A DNA stretch of 64,000 nt from Prosthecobacter gellanilyticus (lineage in GTDB: Bacteria > Verrucomicrobiota > Verrucomicrobiia > Verrucomicrobiales > Verrucomicrobiaceae): assembly GCF_007992435.1 (NCBI RefSeq), contig NZ_BKAG01000001.1:310001-374000 (forward strand), read 5' to 3'. Shown here piece by piece: positions 41,814 to 50,535 of the stretch. The translations under genes and the position numbers were made by a program. The notes under the pieces are model-generated. The model had not been told where the DNA came from. It worked only from the letters and a program-made list of their open reading frames with translations, and ran no database searches. How positions within the stretch are numbered: position 1 is the first letter of the stretch; every line of letters starts with the position of its first letter.

Positions 41814-42695
41814 ATGACCCCGTCTTTCTCCCTCTCCCGCATCTGGACCCTGGCCACCGCCACGGTGACCCAGCTCCTGCGGATGAAGATCATGGCCTTT
41901 CTGCTGATCTTCTGCGTCATCGTCGTGGCCGCCGGCTTCGCCTTCCCGGTGATGAACCCTGAGCAGCAGCTGAAGCTGCTCAAAGACGTCTCTTTCGGCG
42001 CGCTGCAGCTCTTCAGCATCGTCATCGCCGTCTGCGCCACCGCGCTTCTGCTGCCGCGTGATCTTGAGGACCGCACGCTCTACACCATCCTCTCCAAGCC
42101 CGTGCCACGCTTTGAATACCTGCTCGGCAAGCTCTTCGGGGTGCTCATTCTCATCGGCGCCGGACTGCTCATCATGGACATCGCCTTCAGCGGTGTGCTG
42201 TGGCTGCGGCAGTCATTTGTTCTGACACAGTCCGTTTCCGCGCTTCAGCAGGAAGGTGCAGCCACTCCGGAAGCCATCGCGCAGTTGAATGCTTTTGTGG
42301 GGAAGCAGGGACTCACCTGGAACCTGCACCTCGGTGTGGTGGCTATCTTCTTCAAAGCCGCAGTGATCACGGCCCTGACGCTGATGATCTCCTGCTTTGC
42401 CAGCAGCACCTTGTTCACGATTGTGATCTCCTTCTTCGTCACCATCGCCGGACATGGCCAGGGGCTGATCCGCGAATACTTTTTCACCGGGCAGGGAGGT
42501 GTGGTCAAGAAAGTCTTGTCCGCGCTTCTGGCCGTTGTGACACCGGACATGGCCGTCTTCGACATCATCGACAACGTCATCAATGGCGAGCTCGTGACGC
42601 TCGCGGCCTTTGGCATGATGGCCGGCATCACCGCCACCTATCTCGTGGGTTACTCCGTGGTCTCTCATCTGCTCTTCGTGGAGAAAGAACTTTGA
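41814..42695 (+). CDS. ABC-2 type transporter permease subunit
   Basis: 293-residue integral membrane protein with about six helices (LLIFCVIVVAAGFAFPVM, FSIVIAVCATALLLPRD, GVLILIGAGLLIMDIAF, ALTLMISCFASSTLFTIV). The cytoplasmic signature LPRDLEDRTLYTILSKPVPRFEYLLGK is typical of ABC-2 permeases of the NosY/ABC2_membrane_2 group. No ATPase gene is adjacent in the window, so it must use a distant ATPase. Substrate unknown. The next gene starts 19 bases downstream, so the two are probably co-expressed. Confidence 0.88.
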   Translation: MTPSFSLSRIWTLATATVTQLLRMKIMAFLLIFCVIVVAAGFAFPVMNPEQQLKLLKDVSFGALQLFSIVIAVCATALLLPRDLEDRTLYTILSKPVPRFEYLLGKLFGVLILIGAGLLIMDIAFSGVLWLRQSFVLTQSVSALQQEGAATPEAIAQLNAFVGKQGLTWNLHLGVVAIFFKAAVITALTLMISCFASSTLFTIVISFFVTIAGHGQGLIREYFFTGQGGVVKKVLSALLAVVTPDMAVFDIIDNVINGELVTLAAFGMMAGITATYLVGYSVVSHLLFVEKEL

Positions 42696-42714
42696 CTGGA
42701 TCTGCTCTGACGAC

Positions 42715-43518
42715 ATGAAACGGAAGCTCCAGGCTCTCATCGTGCTCCTGCTCCTCGGCGCAGTCCGCCTGCCCATGGAGCAGTATGTCACGCACTACTA
42801 CCGCACTACCGGCCTGCTCAGCGCGCCTCTGAGCCTGGGCCTGCGGGACAACCTCAGCCAGATGGGCTTTGCGGCTTCGCTGGGCGGCCTGCGCTCGTTG
42901 GTGGCCACGATCAGCTACCTTCGCGCTTATCGTGAATGGGAGAATGTGAACTGGGCCAAGGTGGACAGCCTCATGCAGCTCACCACCAACCTGCAGCCAC
43001 GCTATGAAAACTACTGGGACGAAGCCGCCTGGCACATGGCTTACAACGCCGCCTCGGCCTACCTCTACGATGAGAAGATCGAGACCGATGTCCGCACCTC
43101 ACTCTACAAAGAGCATGTCCAGCGGGGCATTGATATCCTGAAAAGGGGCCTGCAGTTCACGCCGGAGAGCGCCCGCCTGTGGAGCACTCTTGGGGACATC
43201 TACGCGAACCGAACCGAGAACCCACGTGAAGCCACTCTTGCCGCCGAGGCTTATCTGCAGGTGTTTCGTCTCAGTCGAAACGAGCGCTACGCACGCTTTG
43301 CGGCCCACCAGTATTCGCTGACCCCGGACCCCGCCAAATGGCGCAAAGCGTATGACATGCTCTCCGCTTTCTACCAGAAGAAGCGGGTCAGCGCCACCTT
43401 GCTCGACGACCTCAAGAAGCTGGAGGTAAAGCTGAACATTCCCTTTCCCCAGCGCATTCCGACTCCCGGCATCCCGATCGAGGCCCCTGCCGATCCTTAC
43501 ACGGGAGTGTATAGGTAG
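42715..43518 (+). CDS. TPR-like exported or membrane-anchored protein
   Basis: 267 residues. An N-terminal hydrophobic stretch (ALIVLLLLGAVRLPM) can anchor or export it. Helical repeats follow, including AAWHMAYNAASAYLYDE, HVQRGIDILKRGLQFTPESARLWSTLGDIYANR and EATLAAEAYLQVFRLS, in the style of TPR motifs. Function unknown. Tight spacing to the ABC permease suggests a shared job, for example an accessory protein for the transporter. The operon is closed by a terminator at 43536-43566. Confidence 0.75.
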   Translation: MKRKLQALIVLLLLGAVRLPMEQYVTHYYRTTGLLSAPLSLGLRDNLSQMGFAASLGGLRSLVATISYLRAYREWENVNWAKVDSLMQLTTNLQPRYENYWDEAAWHMAYNAASAYLYDEKIETDVRTSLYKEHVQRGIDILKRGLQFTPESARLWSTLGDIYANRTENPREATLAAEAYLQVFRLSRNERYARFAAHQYSLTPDPAKWRKAYDMLSAFYQKKRVSATLLDDLKKLEVKLNIPFPQRIPTPGIPIEAPADPYTGVYR

Positions 43519-43535
43519 GCAGGCGAGGTCTAACA

Positions 43536-43566
43536 AAAAGCCCGGAGCTTCACGCTCCGGGCTTTT
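43536..43566. terminator. Bidirectional terminator between convergent genes
   Basis: A long perfect stem (AAAAGCCCGGAGC, 43536-43548, with GCTCCGGGCTTTT, 43554-43566) around a 5-base loop, with A-rich upstream and T-rich downstream flanks. It serves the plus-strand permease/TPR operon and the minus-strand propeller gene that ends at 43600. Confidence 0.92.
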
Positions 43567-43599
43567 GATTGATTCACTTTAAGGGATGTAACCGATCAC

Positions 43600-44880
43600 T
43601 CACTGAAACTCCAGGCACACACCCTCGGTCGTGCTACGAGCAAACAGATGGTTATACGCCAGCACCGGGTAGCTCCACACCTTGCCGCCGAGCACGTCAT
43701 CGCGCTTCAGCTCGGTGTATTTGTCAGGCTTGGCCTCGACGACCACCACTTCACCCTTGTCGCTGAGGGCGATGATCTTGTCACCAGAGAGGATGACCTG
43801 GCCAGGGCCGAAGCCGCCTTCCTTCCACTTGTCCTCGCCGGTCTTGATGTCCACGCAGGCCAGGGGGCCGTTGCCGTATTCCTTGAAGCTGAACATGCCG
43901 TAGAGATAGCCATCTTTGACGACAGGCGTGCTCCAGTGGTTGAAGCACTCGTTCTCGCGACGCCAGATCTGCTCAGCGCTCAGACCGCTGCCGCTCTTGC
44001 TGATCTTGAAGGCACCGGCACCCACGCCGTAACCAGCGGAGCAATACACGATGTCCTCATAAACAACCGGGCTGGCCGCAGTCGAAACTTTAAAGGGGAA
44101 GGGGGCCCGCCAAAGCACCTTGCCATCCGCAGGCGTCACGGCCACGAGGCCTGTCTGCGTGAAGAAGATGCACTGATGAATGCCATGGATGTCCGCGATG
44201 ACCGGCGTGGCGTGGGTCATCTTGTCGTCCTCGCCCTTCCAGATGATCTCGCCGCTGTTCTTGTCGAGACCCAGCAGCGCCTGGCCGGAACCACCACCGC
44301 ACATCATGAGCACATTGCCATCGATGACAGGAGACGCGGCGTTCTGCCACTTGATCTGCACTCCGGCGTTGTCCTTCATCACATCACGGTTCCACACGGG
44401 TTTGCCCGTGGCTGCATCAAAGCAGAACACGCCGAGGTTCGCATCGATCGCATACACCTTGCCACCATCCACCACCGGGGAGGAGCGCGGGCCATCACCG
44501 CCCTTGTTGTCGTTGGCACCGGCATCACCACCGCCGTCATACTTGTTGATCACAGTCAGCGGCTTCTTCCAGACTTCCTTGCCGTTCTTCACGTCCAGGC
44601 AGACCAGCACCTCGCCCACGTTGCCATCGGTTTCACCCGTGACGATCGTGTAAGCCTTGGCACCTGCGACCGCGAAAGAGCTGAAGCCCGCGGGTGTGTC
44701 AGCCTTCCACAGGGTCTTCACCTTGGCGCTCTTCCAGTTCGCCACCTTCAGCACAGGGGCCGTGCCGTCGTTGTTAGGGCCGCGAAACTTCCCCCATTCA
44801 GCAGGGGCGGCGGTTTGGGCGGAAAGACTGGCCGCGGCGAGCAGCGAGCCACTGGCGAGAAGAAGCGAGGAACGGATCAT
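43600..44880 (-). CDS. Secreted PQQ-type beta-propeller protein
   Basis: 426 residues with a signal peptide (MIRSSLLLASGSLLAAASLSA) followed by EWGKFRGPNNDGTAP, the usual start of PVC PQQ-like propeller proteins. Blade motifs recur, such as LDVKNGKEVWKKPLT, FDAATGKPVWNRDV, VTPADGKVLWRAPF and VDIKTGEDKWKE. It is a paralogue of the protein at 23087-24313. Ligand or partner unknown; annotation as an enzyme would be unsupported. It follows the TauE/rhodanese pair on the same strand after a 127-base gap. Confidence 0.87.
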   Translation of the reverse strand: MIRSSLLLASGSLLAAASLSAQTAAPAEWGKFRGPNNDGTAPVLKVANWKSAKVKTLWKADTPAGFSSFAVAGAKAYTIVTGETDGNVGEVLVCLDVKNGKEVWKKPLTVINKYDGGGDAGANDNKGGDGPRSSPVVDGGKVYAIDANLGVFCFDAATGKPVWNRDVMKDNAGVQIKWQNAASPVIDGNVLMMCGGGSGQALLGLDKNSGEIIWKGEDDKMTHATPVIADIHGIHQCIFFTQTGLVAVTPADGKVLWRAPFPFKVSTAASPVVYEDIVYCSAGYGVGAGAFKISKSGSGLSAEQIWRRENECFNHWSTPVVKDGYLYGMFSFKEYGNGPLACVDIKTGEDKWKEGGFGPGQVILSGDKIIALSDKGEVVVVEAKPDKYTELKRDDVLGGKVWSYPVLAYNHLFARSTTEGVCLEFQ

Positions 44881-45007
44881 GGAGGAGGGTGGTATGAGAT
44901 TTTCCTAACGAGACGGAGCCTCCCAGTCTTGCTCGCACGCATCCGTGGACAAATGAAATCCTCGCCCCAACCAAACATGCTATCCGAGGCATATATATGC
45001 TGAGGCT

Positions 45008-45427
45008 CTAGTTGGCCACCCTCCGCCACCACAGGTAGCCGCGGTGCATGTGCTGGATGTTTTCAAAACCGAGTGCCTTGAGTTTCTCCACCGCTTTGCG
45101 GCTGCGATAGCCCCCCGCGCAGTAGACGAGCACGGGTTTGTGGCGGTCTAAAGCACTGACTTGTTGGTCGAAGTCCTCGCTTCCTGTGGAAACATTGACC
45201 GCTCCCGGCACCGCTCCACCGGAGAACTCCCGCGCTGAGCGTACGTCCAGCACCTGGGTGTCTGGGTGCTCGCGCAACCATTCGACGGATTGCGTGGCGT
45301 CAAGGTTGGCACAGACCCGCCCTGGCTCCGCACGGAACAAGGCGGCATCCCATACAGACTCATAGATGAACCATCCGACGATAGCGGCCACAAACAGTGG
45401 GACGAGCCAGACCATGCGGCGGAACAT
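45008..45427 (-). CDS. Membrane-anchored rhodanese-like protein
   Basis: 139 residues. An N-terminal membrane helix (MVWLVPLFVAAIVGWFIYES) precedes a rhodanese domain with DVRSAREFSGGAVPGAVNV and the active-site loop YCAGGYRS (catalytic Cys103). Such proteins transfer sulfane sulfur or act as thiol-phosphatase-like modules. The start at 45427 defines the membrane helix. It begins 14 bases after the TauE gene ends, so both are likely one operon dealing with sulfur compounds. Confidence 0.88.
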   Translation of the reverse strand: MFRRMVWLVPLFVAAIVGWFIYESVWDAALFRAEPGRVCANLDATQSVEWLREHPDTQVLDVRSAREFSGGAVPGAVNVSTGSEDFDQQVSALDRHKPVLVYCAGGYRSRKAVEKLKALGFENIQHMHRGYLWWRRVAN

Positions 45428-45441
45428 GAAGGAAATCGATC

Positions 45442-46224
45442 TCAACCGCCAGCGCTCATTGGCCCAAACTGCCGCCAGAACATGATCGCCGAGATCGTCA
45501 GCCCGATGAAGGTGATCAAATGCCGCACCCGCTGCGGGGCGATGCGCTGTGAAAAATGCGCGCCGAGGTAGTAACCCACCAGCGCCCCGCTCGTCAGCGC
45601 CAGTGCCTGCGGCCAGCTCACCATCCCCGCCGCGATGAACCACGTCGCCGCGATCACATTGATCAGCGAGCCCAGCAGGTTCTTCATCGCATTCATCTCA
45701 TGGATGTTCGTCATGCCCATGAAGCCAAACGACGCCAGCATCAGAATGCCGATCCCCGCGCCAAAGAACGCGCCGTAAATCGCCACCGGCAGTTGCAGTG
45801 CCAAGGAGAACCACGCCGCTTTCGAAACACTCTCCGCCGCATGATTGCGCGAATACTTCCGCAACACGTTCTGCAGACAAAACAGCACCGTCGCAAACAG
45901 TACCAGGAAGGGCACCAGCTTCGAAAACTGGTCATCATTCGTCTTCGTCAGCAGCCAGCTCCCGATGGCCGCACCGACCAGACACACCGGCACAAACTGC
46001 CACAGCAGCTCGCGGATCGCCTTCAAGTGACCGCGAAAACTCACAATGCTGCCTGCGGTGCCAATCACCAGCCCCACCGTGCTCGTCGCATTCGCCAGCA
46101 CTGGCGGCGTGCCGCACATCAGCAGCACCGGAAAGGTCAGCAGCGTCCCGCCACCCGCCACCGCATTGATCGCCCCCGCCGTGCAGCCGGCAGCGACAAG
46201 CGCAAGAAGCTCGAGGTGGGTCAT
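45442..46224 (-). CDS. Sulfite exporter TauE/SafE family permease
   Basis: 260-residue membrane protein with eight or so helices. The conserved opening LELLALVAAGCTAGAINAVAGGGTLLTFPVLL and the internal repeat GAFFGAGIGILMLASFGFMG are hallmarks of the TauE/SafE (DUF81) family, which exports sulfite, sulfoacetate or related anions. The start at 46224 begins the first helix. With the rhodanese gene downstream, it suggests handling of sulfite or thiosulfate; the actual substrate is inferred. Confidence 0.93.
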   Translation of the reverse strand: MTHLELLALVAAGCTAGAINAVAGGGTLLTFPVLLMCGTPPVLANATSTVGLVIGTAGSIVSFRGHLKAIRELLWQFVPVCLVGAAIGSWLLTKTNDDQFSKLVPFLVLFATVLFCLQNVLRKYSRNHAAESVSKAAWFSLALQLPVAIYGAFFGAGIGILMLASFGFMGMTNIHEMNAMKNLLGSLINVIAATWFIAAGMVSWPQALALTSGALVGYYLGAHFSQRIAPQRVRHLITFIGLTISAIMFWRQFGPMSAGG

Positions 46225-46327
46225 AGGCAGGTTGAAAGGGCAGGGGACCTTGCCTGCCAAACCCTAACTCCGCCACATCGAAGATACTGCCAAAATTGTC
46301 GAGCACAGCGCAGACCCCAAAAAGCCC

Positions 46328-46412
46328 CAATCTTTCTACCCCTAAATTTTTCTACCAAAACCCATCACCACCCTCTCCGTGTCTTCCCCTCTCCGTGTCT
46401 CCGCGTCTTCCC
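46328..46412. repeat. Two short-period repeat patches upstream of ilvD
   Basis: Patch one (46331-46356) holds two TTTCTACC copies 16 bases apart in CCCAATCTTTCTACCCC and TTTTTCTACC. Patch two (46373-46412) holds three copies of CTCCGTGTCT/CTCCGCGTCT-type units with TTCCCC between. Both lie in the 251-base gap before ilvD and look like low-copy intergenic repeats rather than promoter sites. Confidence 0.55.
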
Positions 46413-46475
46413 CAGCCCCCATCACTCCCTTCTTGCGTCCTGGGGAAGCGAAGGCAGGTTAAAAGTCCACCCATC

Positions 46476-48197
46476 ATGGCCAAGAAAGCAGCATCCAAAA
46501 CCCCATTGTCCCTTCACCGCAAACACAGCTCTGCCGTCGTGGACGGAGTGGAGCGCGCAGCCAGCCGCGCCATGCTTCATGCTGTGGGCTTCAAGCGTGA
46601 GGACTTCAAGAAGAACAAGATCGGCATCGCCAGCACCTGGAGCATGGTCACCCCGTGCAACATGCACATCGACCGTCTCGCCAAGGAAGCTGCGAAGGGC
46701 GTGGACGCTGCCGGTGGCAAGAGCGTCATCTTCAACACCATCACCATTTCCGATGGCATCTCCATGGGCACGGAGGGTATGAAGTACTCCCTCGTCTCCC
46801 GTGAGGTCATCGCCGACTCCATCGAAACCGTCGTCGGTTGCGAAGGCATGGACGGCTACGTCGCCATCGGCGGTTGTGACAAGAACATGCCCGGCTGCAT
46901 CATGGTCATGGGCCGCATGAACCGCCCCAGCGTCTTTGTTTATGGCGGCACCATCCTTCCAGGTTGCGTCGGCGTGGAGAAAAAAGACGCGGACATCGTC
47001 ACCGTCTTTGAAGCCGTCGGCAAGCGCGCCAACTGCCAGATCACCGACAAGGAACTCATCGACATCGAAGAGCACTCCATCCCTGGTGAAGGCTCCTGCG
47101 GCGGCATGTACACCGCCAACACCATGGCCAGCGCCATCGAGGCCATGGGCATGTCCCTGCCAAACTCCGGTGCCCAGGCCGCCGTCTCCAATGAGAAGCT
47201 CATCGACTGCTTCGATGCCGGCGCTGCCGTCATGAACATGATCAAGCGCGGCATCACGCCACGGGACATCATGACGAAGGAAGCGTTTGAGAACGCCATC
47301 ACCCTCATCATCACGCTCGGCGGTTCCACCAATGCCGTGCTGCACCTCATCGCCGCCGCGCACAGCACCGGCATCAAGCTTGGCATCGAGGACTTCGTCC
47401 GCATCGGCAAGAAGACCCCCGTGCTCGCGGACCTCCGTCCGAGCGGCAAATACTTCATGAACGACCTCGTGAAGATCGGCGGCACCGTCCCGCTCATGCG
47501 CCTGCTCATCGAGGAAGGCCTCATGAATGGCGACTGCCTCACCGTCACCGGCAAGACGATGCGTGAGAACATGAAGAACTCCAAAATCTTCTGGCCCAAG
47601 ACCCAGACCATCGTCCGTCCGCTCAGCGACCCGATCAAGAAGGACAGCCATCTCGTCATCTTCAAAGGCAATCTCTGCCCTGGCGGCGCCGTCGGCAAGA
47701 TCACCGGCAAGGAAGGTCTCAAGTTCGTCGGCAAGGCCATCGTGTTCGAGTCCGAGGAAGCTGCGTTGCAGGCCATCCTCAATGACAAGGTCAAGAGTGG
47801 CCACGTCGTCGTTGTCCGCCGCGAAGGCCCGAAAGGCGGCCCCGGCATGCGTGAGATGCTCTCCCCCACCTCCGCCATCATGGGCAAAGGCCTCGGCAAG
47901 GAAGTCGCCTTCATCACCGATGGTCGCTTCAGCGGCGGCAGCCACGGCTTCGTCGTCGGTCACGTCACTCCAGAGGCCTTCGTTGGCGGCCCCATCGCCG
48001 TCATTAAAAACGGCGACCCCATCACCATCGATGCCGTCAGCCGTGAGATCACCCTCGGCATTCCTGCCAAGGAGCTCAAGGACCGCCTCGCCAAGTGGAA
48101 GCAGCCCAAGCCACGCTACACGCATGGCGTGCTGGCCAAGTATGCGAAGCTCTCCAGCGACGCAAGCCATGGCGCTGTGACCGACATGGGCCTGTAA
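46476..48197 (+). CDS. ilvD: Dihydroxy-acid dehydratase
   Basis: 573 residues. Catalyses the dehydration step of isoleucine and valine synthesis with an Fe-S cluster. The cluster Cys are in place: VTPCNMH (Cys61), GGCDKNMPG (Cys134) and [14 protein letters not shown] (Cys208). Other hallmarks are [17 protein letters not shown] and the C-terminal [19 protein letters not shown]. The ATG at 46476 opens a basic leader ([19 protein letters not shown]); an upstream in-frame extension from 46296 runs through the repeat patches and was rejected. No other ilv genes are adjacent. A second family member is at 13385-15055. Confidence 0.97.
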   Translation: MAKKAASKTPLSLHRKHSSAVVDGVERAASRAMLHAVGFKREDFKKNKIGIASTWSMVTPCNMHIDRLAKEAAKGVDAAGGKSVIFNTITISDGISMGTEGMKYSLVSREVIADSIETVVGCEGMDGYVAIGGCDKNMPGCIMVMGRMNRPSVFVYGGTILPGCVGVEKKDADIVTVFEAVGKRANCQITDKELIDIEEHSIPGEGSCGGMYTANTMASAIEAMGMSLPNSGAQAAVSNEKLIDCFDAGAAVMNMIKRGITPRDIMTKEAFENAITLIITLGGSTNAVLHLIAAAHSTGIKLGIEDFVRIGKKTPVLADLRPSGKYFMNDLVKIGGTVPLMRLLIEEGLMNGDCLTVTGKTMRENMKNSKIFWPKTQTIVRPLSDPIKKDSHLVIFKGNLCPGGAVGKITGKEGLKFVGKAIVFESEEAALQAILNDKVKSGHVVVVRREGPKGGPGMREMLSPTSAIMGKGLGKEVAFITDGRFSGGSHGFVVGHVTPEAFVGGPIAVIKNGDPITIDAVSREITLGIPAKELKDRLAKWKQPKPRYTHGVLAKYAKLSSDASHGAVTDMGL

Positions 48198-48230
48198 AGC
48201 GCCTAACCATCGGTTGATTCACAAATCATT

Positions 48231-48265
48231 ACCTCCGAGGGCCTCACGGCTCTCGGAGGTTTTTG
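48231..48265 (+). terminator. ilvD terminator
   Basis: ACCTCCGAG (48231-48239) pairs with CTCGGAGGT (48252-48260), with a nested GCC/GGC pair in the loop, followed by TTTTTGTTT. It sits 33 bases after the ilvD stop. Confidence 0.9.
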
Positions 48266-48303
48266 TTTCGTGACGGACTGGTTCTCAAAACGAATGACAA
48301 AAG

Positions 48304-48339
48304 ACGACCGACGGATGCTCTGCGTCATCCGTCGGTCGT
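48304..48339 (-). terminator. Terminator of the DUF1800-DUF1501 operon
   Basis: A perfect 14-base-pair stem, ACGACCGACGGATG (48304-48317) with CATCCGTCGGTCGT (48326-48339), around an 8-base loop. Read on the minus strand it is followed by CTTTTGTC. It lies downstream of the minus-strand gene ending at 48408. A second hairpin (CCCTGGC/GCCAGGG, 48352-48371) is close by. Confidence 0.78.
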
Positions 48340-48407
48340 GCACCCCACTCGCCCTGGCATACCGGCCAGGGAAATTTGTCTTTTTAGTTAGGCTGGTTCC
48401 TCACTTC

Positions 48408-48992
48408 TCACTGAATGGCATCATCGGAAGTGAAGAACTGCCGGTCCTTTCCCGCAGAACGGATCTGCCAGTTGTCTCGGCTCAGCGGATGAAAGAAGAA
48501 GGGCGTGCCCCAGCGATCCAGCAGCCGACCACCATCATCGATCGCGGAATGATCCGCCGCGATGTAAGTCACCTTGGCCGCATTCTGCCCGCGAAGCTGC
48601 TCCACGACCTCCACGTTCTCTCCGCTGATCGGAGGCGCGCCGCCGTTGGACTGGCGGAAGGCATCCAGCAGCAGATGCAGAACCTCAAAGTCATGCTCGA
48701 TGGTGCTGTCCGGCGCATTGAGCTGCCGGCTGACCTCCACCAGTTCCTGGAGCTGCACTTTCCCCTGGGCATCCGCATGCAGCACGGTCGCATCACCCAC
48801 AGGTACATTTGGACGCAGCAACGCAGGTTTGACCGGCGTGGTGGAAAACAGACCGGCAAAGGTCCGGTCCACCCCGAGGGATGGACCGGACGCGAGCTGC
48901 CAGATCCAGGTCACCACCGCGGCCGTCAGCACGACGACCGCGAGGATGCCTTTTCGCCAGGTGAAGGCGAACTGCTGGCGGGAATGGCTCAT
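48408..48992 (-). CDS. Single-pass membrane protein with GspG-like C-terminus
   Basis: 194 residues. One membrane helix (GILAVVVLTAAVVTWIW, about residues 15-31) without a classic prepilin GFTLxE motif. The C-terminal LLDRWGTPFFFHPLSRDNWQIRSAGKDRQFFTSDD matches the pattern of the C-terminal part of the major type II pseudopilin GspG (D-WG-P-F … I-SAG-D … DD). The start overlaps the stop of the DUF1501 gene by four bases, so the two are translationally coupled. Function unknown; it may be a pseudopilin-derived partner of the DUF1800/DUF1501 proteins. Confidence 0.8.
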   Translation of the reverse strand: MSHSRQQFAFTWRKGILAVVVLTAAVVTWIWQLASGPSLGVDRTFAGLFSTTPVKPALLRPNVPVGDATVLHADAQGKVQLQELVEVSRQLNAPDSTIEHDFEVLHLLLDAFRQSNGGAPPISGENVEVVEQLRGQNAAKVTYIAADHSAIDDGGRLLDRWGTPFFFHPLSRDNWQIRSAGKDRQFFTSDDAIQ

Positions 48993-50503
48993 AGGAAGCC
49001 GAGGTTGGCAGAGCCACCGAAGGGATCATTGAAGCGCCCCAGGTTCGGGAAGATGTCCGGTAGCAGTGCATTGCTGACGCCTAACCATTTGGCTGGCACA
49101 GCCGCGTATTGATCCACCGCCGTGGTCGGAATCCACCGTCCACGATTGCTCGTGCCGGCATCCTGGTCCTGGCCGAGCTTCAGGCTTGGGAAGGATCCAT
49201 AGACCTGGCCGCCATTCACCGCGCCCCCGAGCACGATCTGATGACCGCCCCAACCATGGTCAGAGCCTGCAGTGTTCGGATCTGTGCCATTCGGAGTCAG
49301 CGTGCGGGTGAAATCAGAGTGAGTGACCGTGGTCACACTGTCATTCACCCCCAGGGCAATTAGCGTGTTGCTGAAAGCCTGCAGCGCGCCACTGAGCTCG
49401 CCGATGAGGTTCGTTTGCGCATCGATCTGATCCTGATGCGTGTCGAAGCCACCAATGCTGGCAAAGAAGATCTGCCGCTTGTTGTTCAGCGTGTTTCGTC
49501 CGGCAATGAGCTTGGCGATGGTCTTGAGCTGGTCTCCCAGATTCGTCTGCGCATTGATGAACTGCGCATCAAAGTCCACACCACTCGTCGCCGCTTCAGT
49601 GAAGGCCGCGCCCACCAAAGCCTCATTGGCCCGGGAGCGCTTCACCACATTGGCGTGATCACTTTCCAGCAGATGCTGGAAGGTGTAGTTCGTGATGTCA
49701 TCAAAGGCCTTCAGGCGCTTGCCTTGCAGGGTCGTTTTGTAGCTGCCATCCGTGTTCAGCGCATTGCTGTAGGGTGTGGCATTCGGACCATAACCCTCCA
49801 GCGGCACCGCGCCCGCCGTTGTCACGGCATACTGAATCTCATTGTGACCCACCTGCAGGCTGTTGATGCCGGCCAGACTCACGGAGAGTGAGACCTGTCC
49901 ATCTGCATAACCTTGAGAGGCCAGCAGATCCGCCACGCGGCCTCCCCAGCCGCTGCTGAAGGGCTGGTCAGGCACGGAGCTCTGCCACTGGACCTGCTGG
50001 TCCGAGTGGGAGAAGAGCTGCGGCGGCAGCGGCACCGAGCCTGCCTGGAACTGCGCCCGTGTGGTCGGATACAGCAGCGTGCCCACATTGGCCACAAAGG
50101 CCAGCTCACCCGAGTTGAAGAGCTGCTGCAAACCCGTGGCCGCCGGATGCACCCCATAGTCACCGCTGCTCGAGGTGAGCGGCAGGGAGGCAGGCTGGCC
50201 CGCCACATAGGCAGAGTCCGTCGGATCCAGAATCTTCAGCACACCACGGCCGCTCTTGTAGTCGGCATAGGCAGGATGATTCTTCTGCGGCACCAGCAGG
50301 TTGTTCGAGTCATTCCCTCCGAAGAGGAAGAGCACCACCAGGGCCTTGTAGTCTGCCAGCGGACCCGCCTGGGCGAGCGCTGAGTTGACGAGGCGGAGGT
50401 GGGCCAGGGTGTTCACCACACCGGTGATGCCCAGGGCCGAGCAGGCGGACTGCCGGAGAAAGCGGCGGCGTGAGGAGGCGAGCTCAAAGTCATTGTGTTT
50501 CAT
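48989..50503 (-). CDS. DUF1501 protein
   Basis: 504 residues. A Tat-type signal (SSRRRFLRQSACSALGITG) indicates folded export. The body has the DUF1501 features: LVVLFLFGGNDSNNLLVPQ near the start, then YGVHPAATGLQQLFNSGELAFVANVGTL, and FTRTLTPNGTDPNTAGSDHGWGGHQIVLGGAVNGG near the end, a sulfatase/phosphatase-like fold. These proteins are usually encoded next to DUF1800 proteins, as here, and their activity is unknown. It lies 32 bases after the DUF1800 gene and overlaps the next gene by four bases. Confidence 0.93.
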   Translation of the reverse strand: MKHNDFELASSRRRFLRQSACSALGITGVVNTLAHLRLVNSALAQAGPLADYKALVVLFLFGGNDSNNLLVPQKNHPAYADYKSGRGVLKILDPTDSAYVAGQPASLPLTSSSGDYGVHPAATGLQQLFNSGELAFVANVGTLLYPTTRAQFQAGSVPLPPQLFSHSDQQVQWQSSVPDQPFSSGWGGRVADLLASQGYADGQVSLSVSLAGINSLQVGHNEIQYAVTTAGAVPLEGYGPNATPYSNALNTDGSYKTTLQGKRLKAFDDITNYTFQHLLESDHANVVKRSRANEALVGAAFTEAATSGVDFDAQFINAQTNLGDQLKTIAKLIAGRNTLNNKRQIFFASIGGFDTHQDQIDAQTNLIGELSGALQAFSNTLIALGVNDSVTTVTHSDFTRTLTPNGTDPNTAGSDHGWGGHQIVLGGAVNGGQVYGSFPSLKLGQDQDAGTSNRGRWIPTTAVDQYAAVPAKWLGVSNALLPDIFPNLGRFNDPFGGSANLGFL

Positions 50504-50535
50504 AATCGTTGTTAGGTAGAGGTTTCCTGGGGCAG

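Noticed and set aside
46422-48170. Long minus-strand reading frame (582 codons) opposite ilvD
   Set aside because: Asp/Val/Ala/His-rich shadow of ilvD with no recognisable domain.
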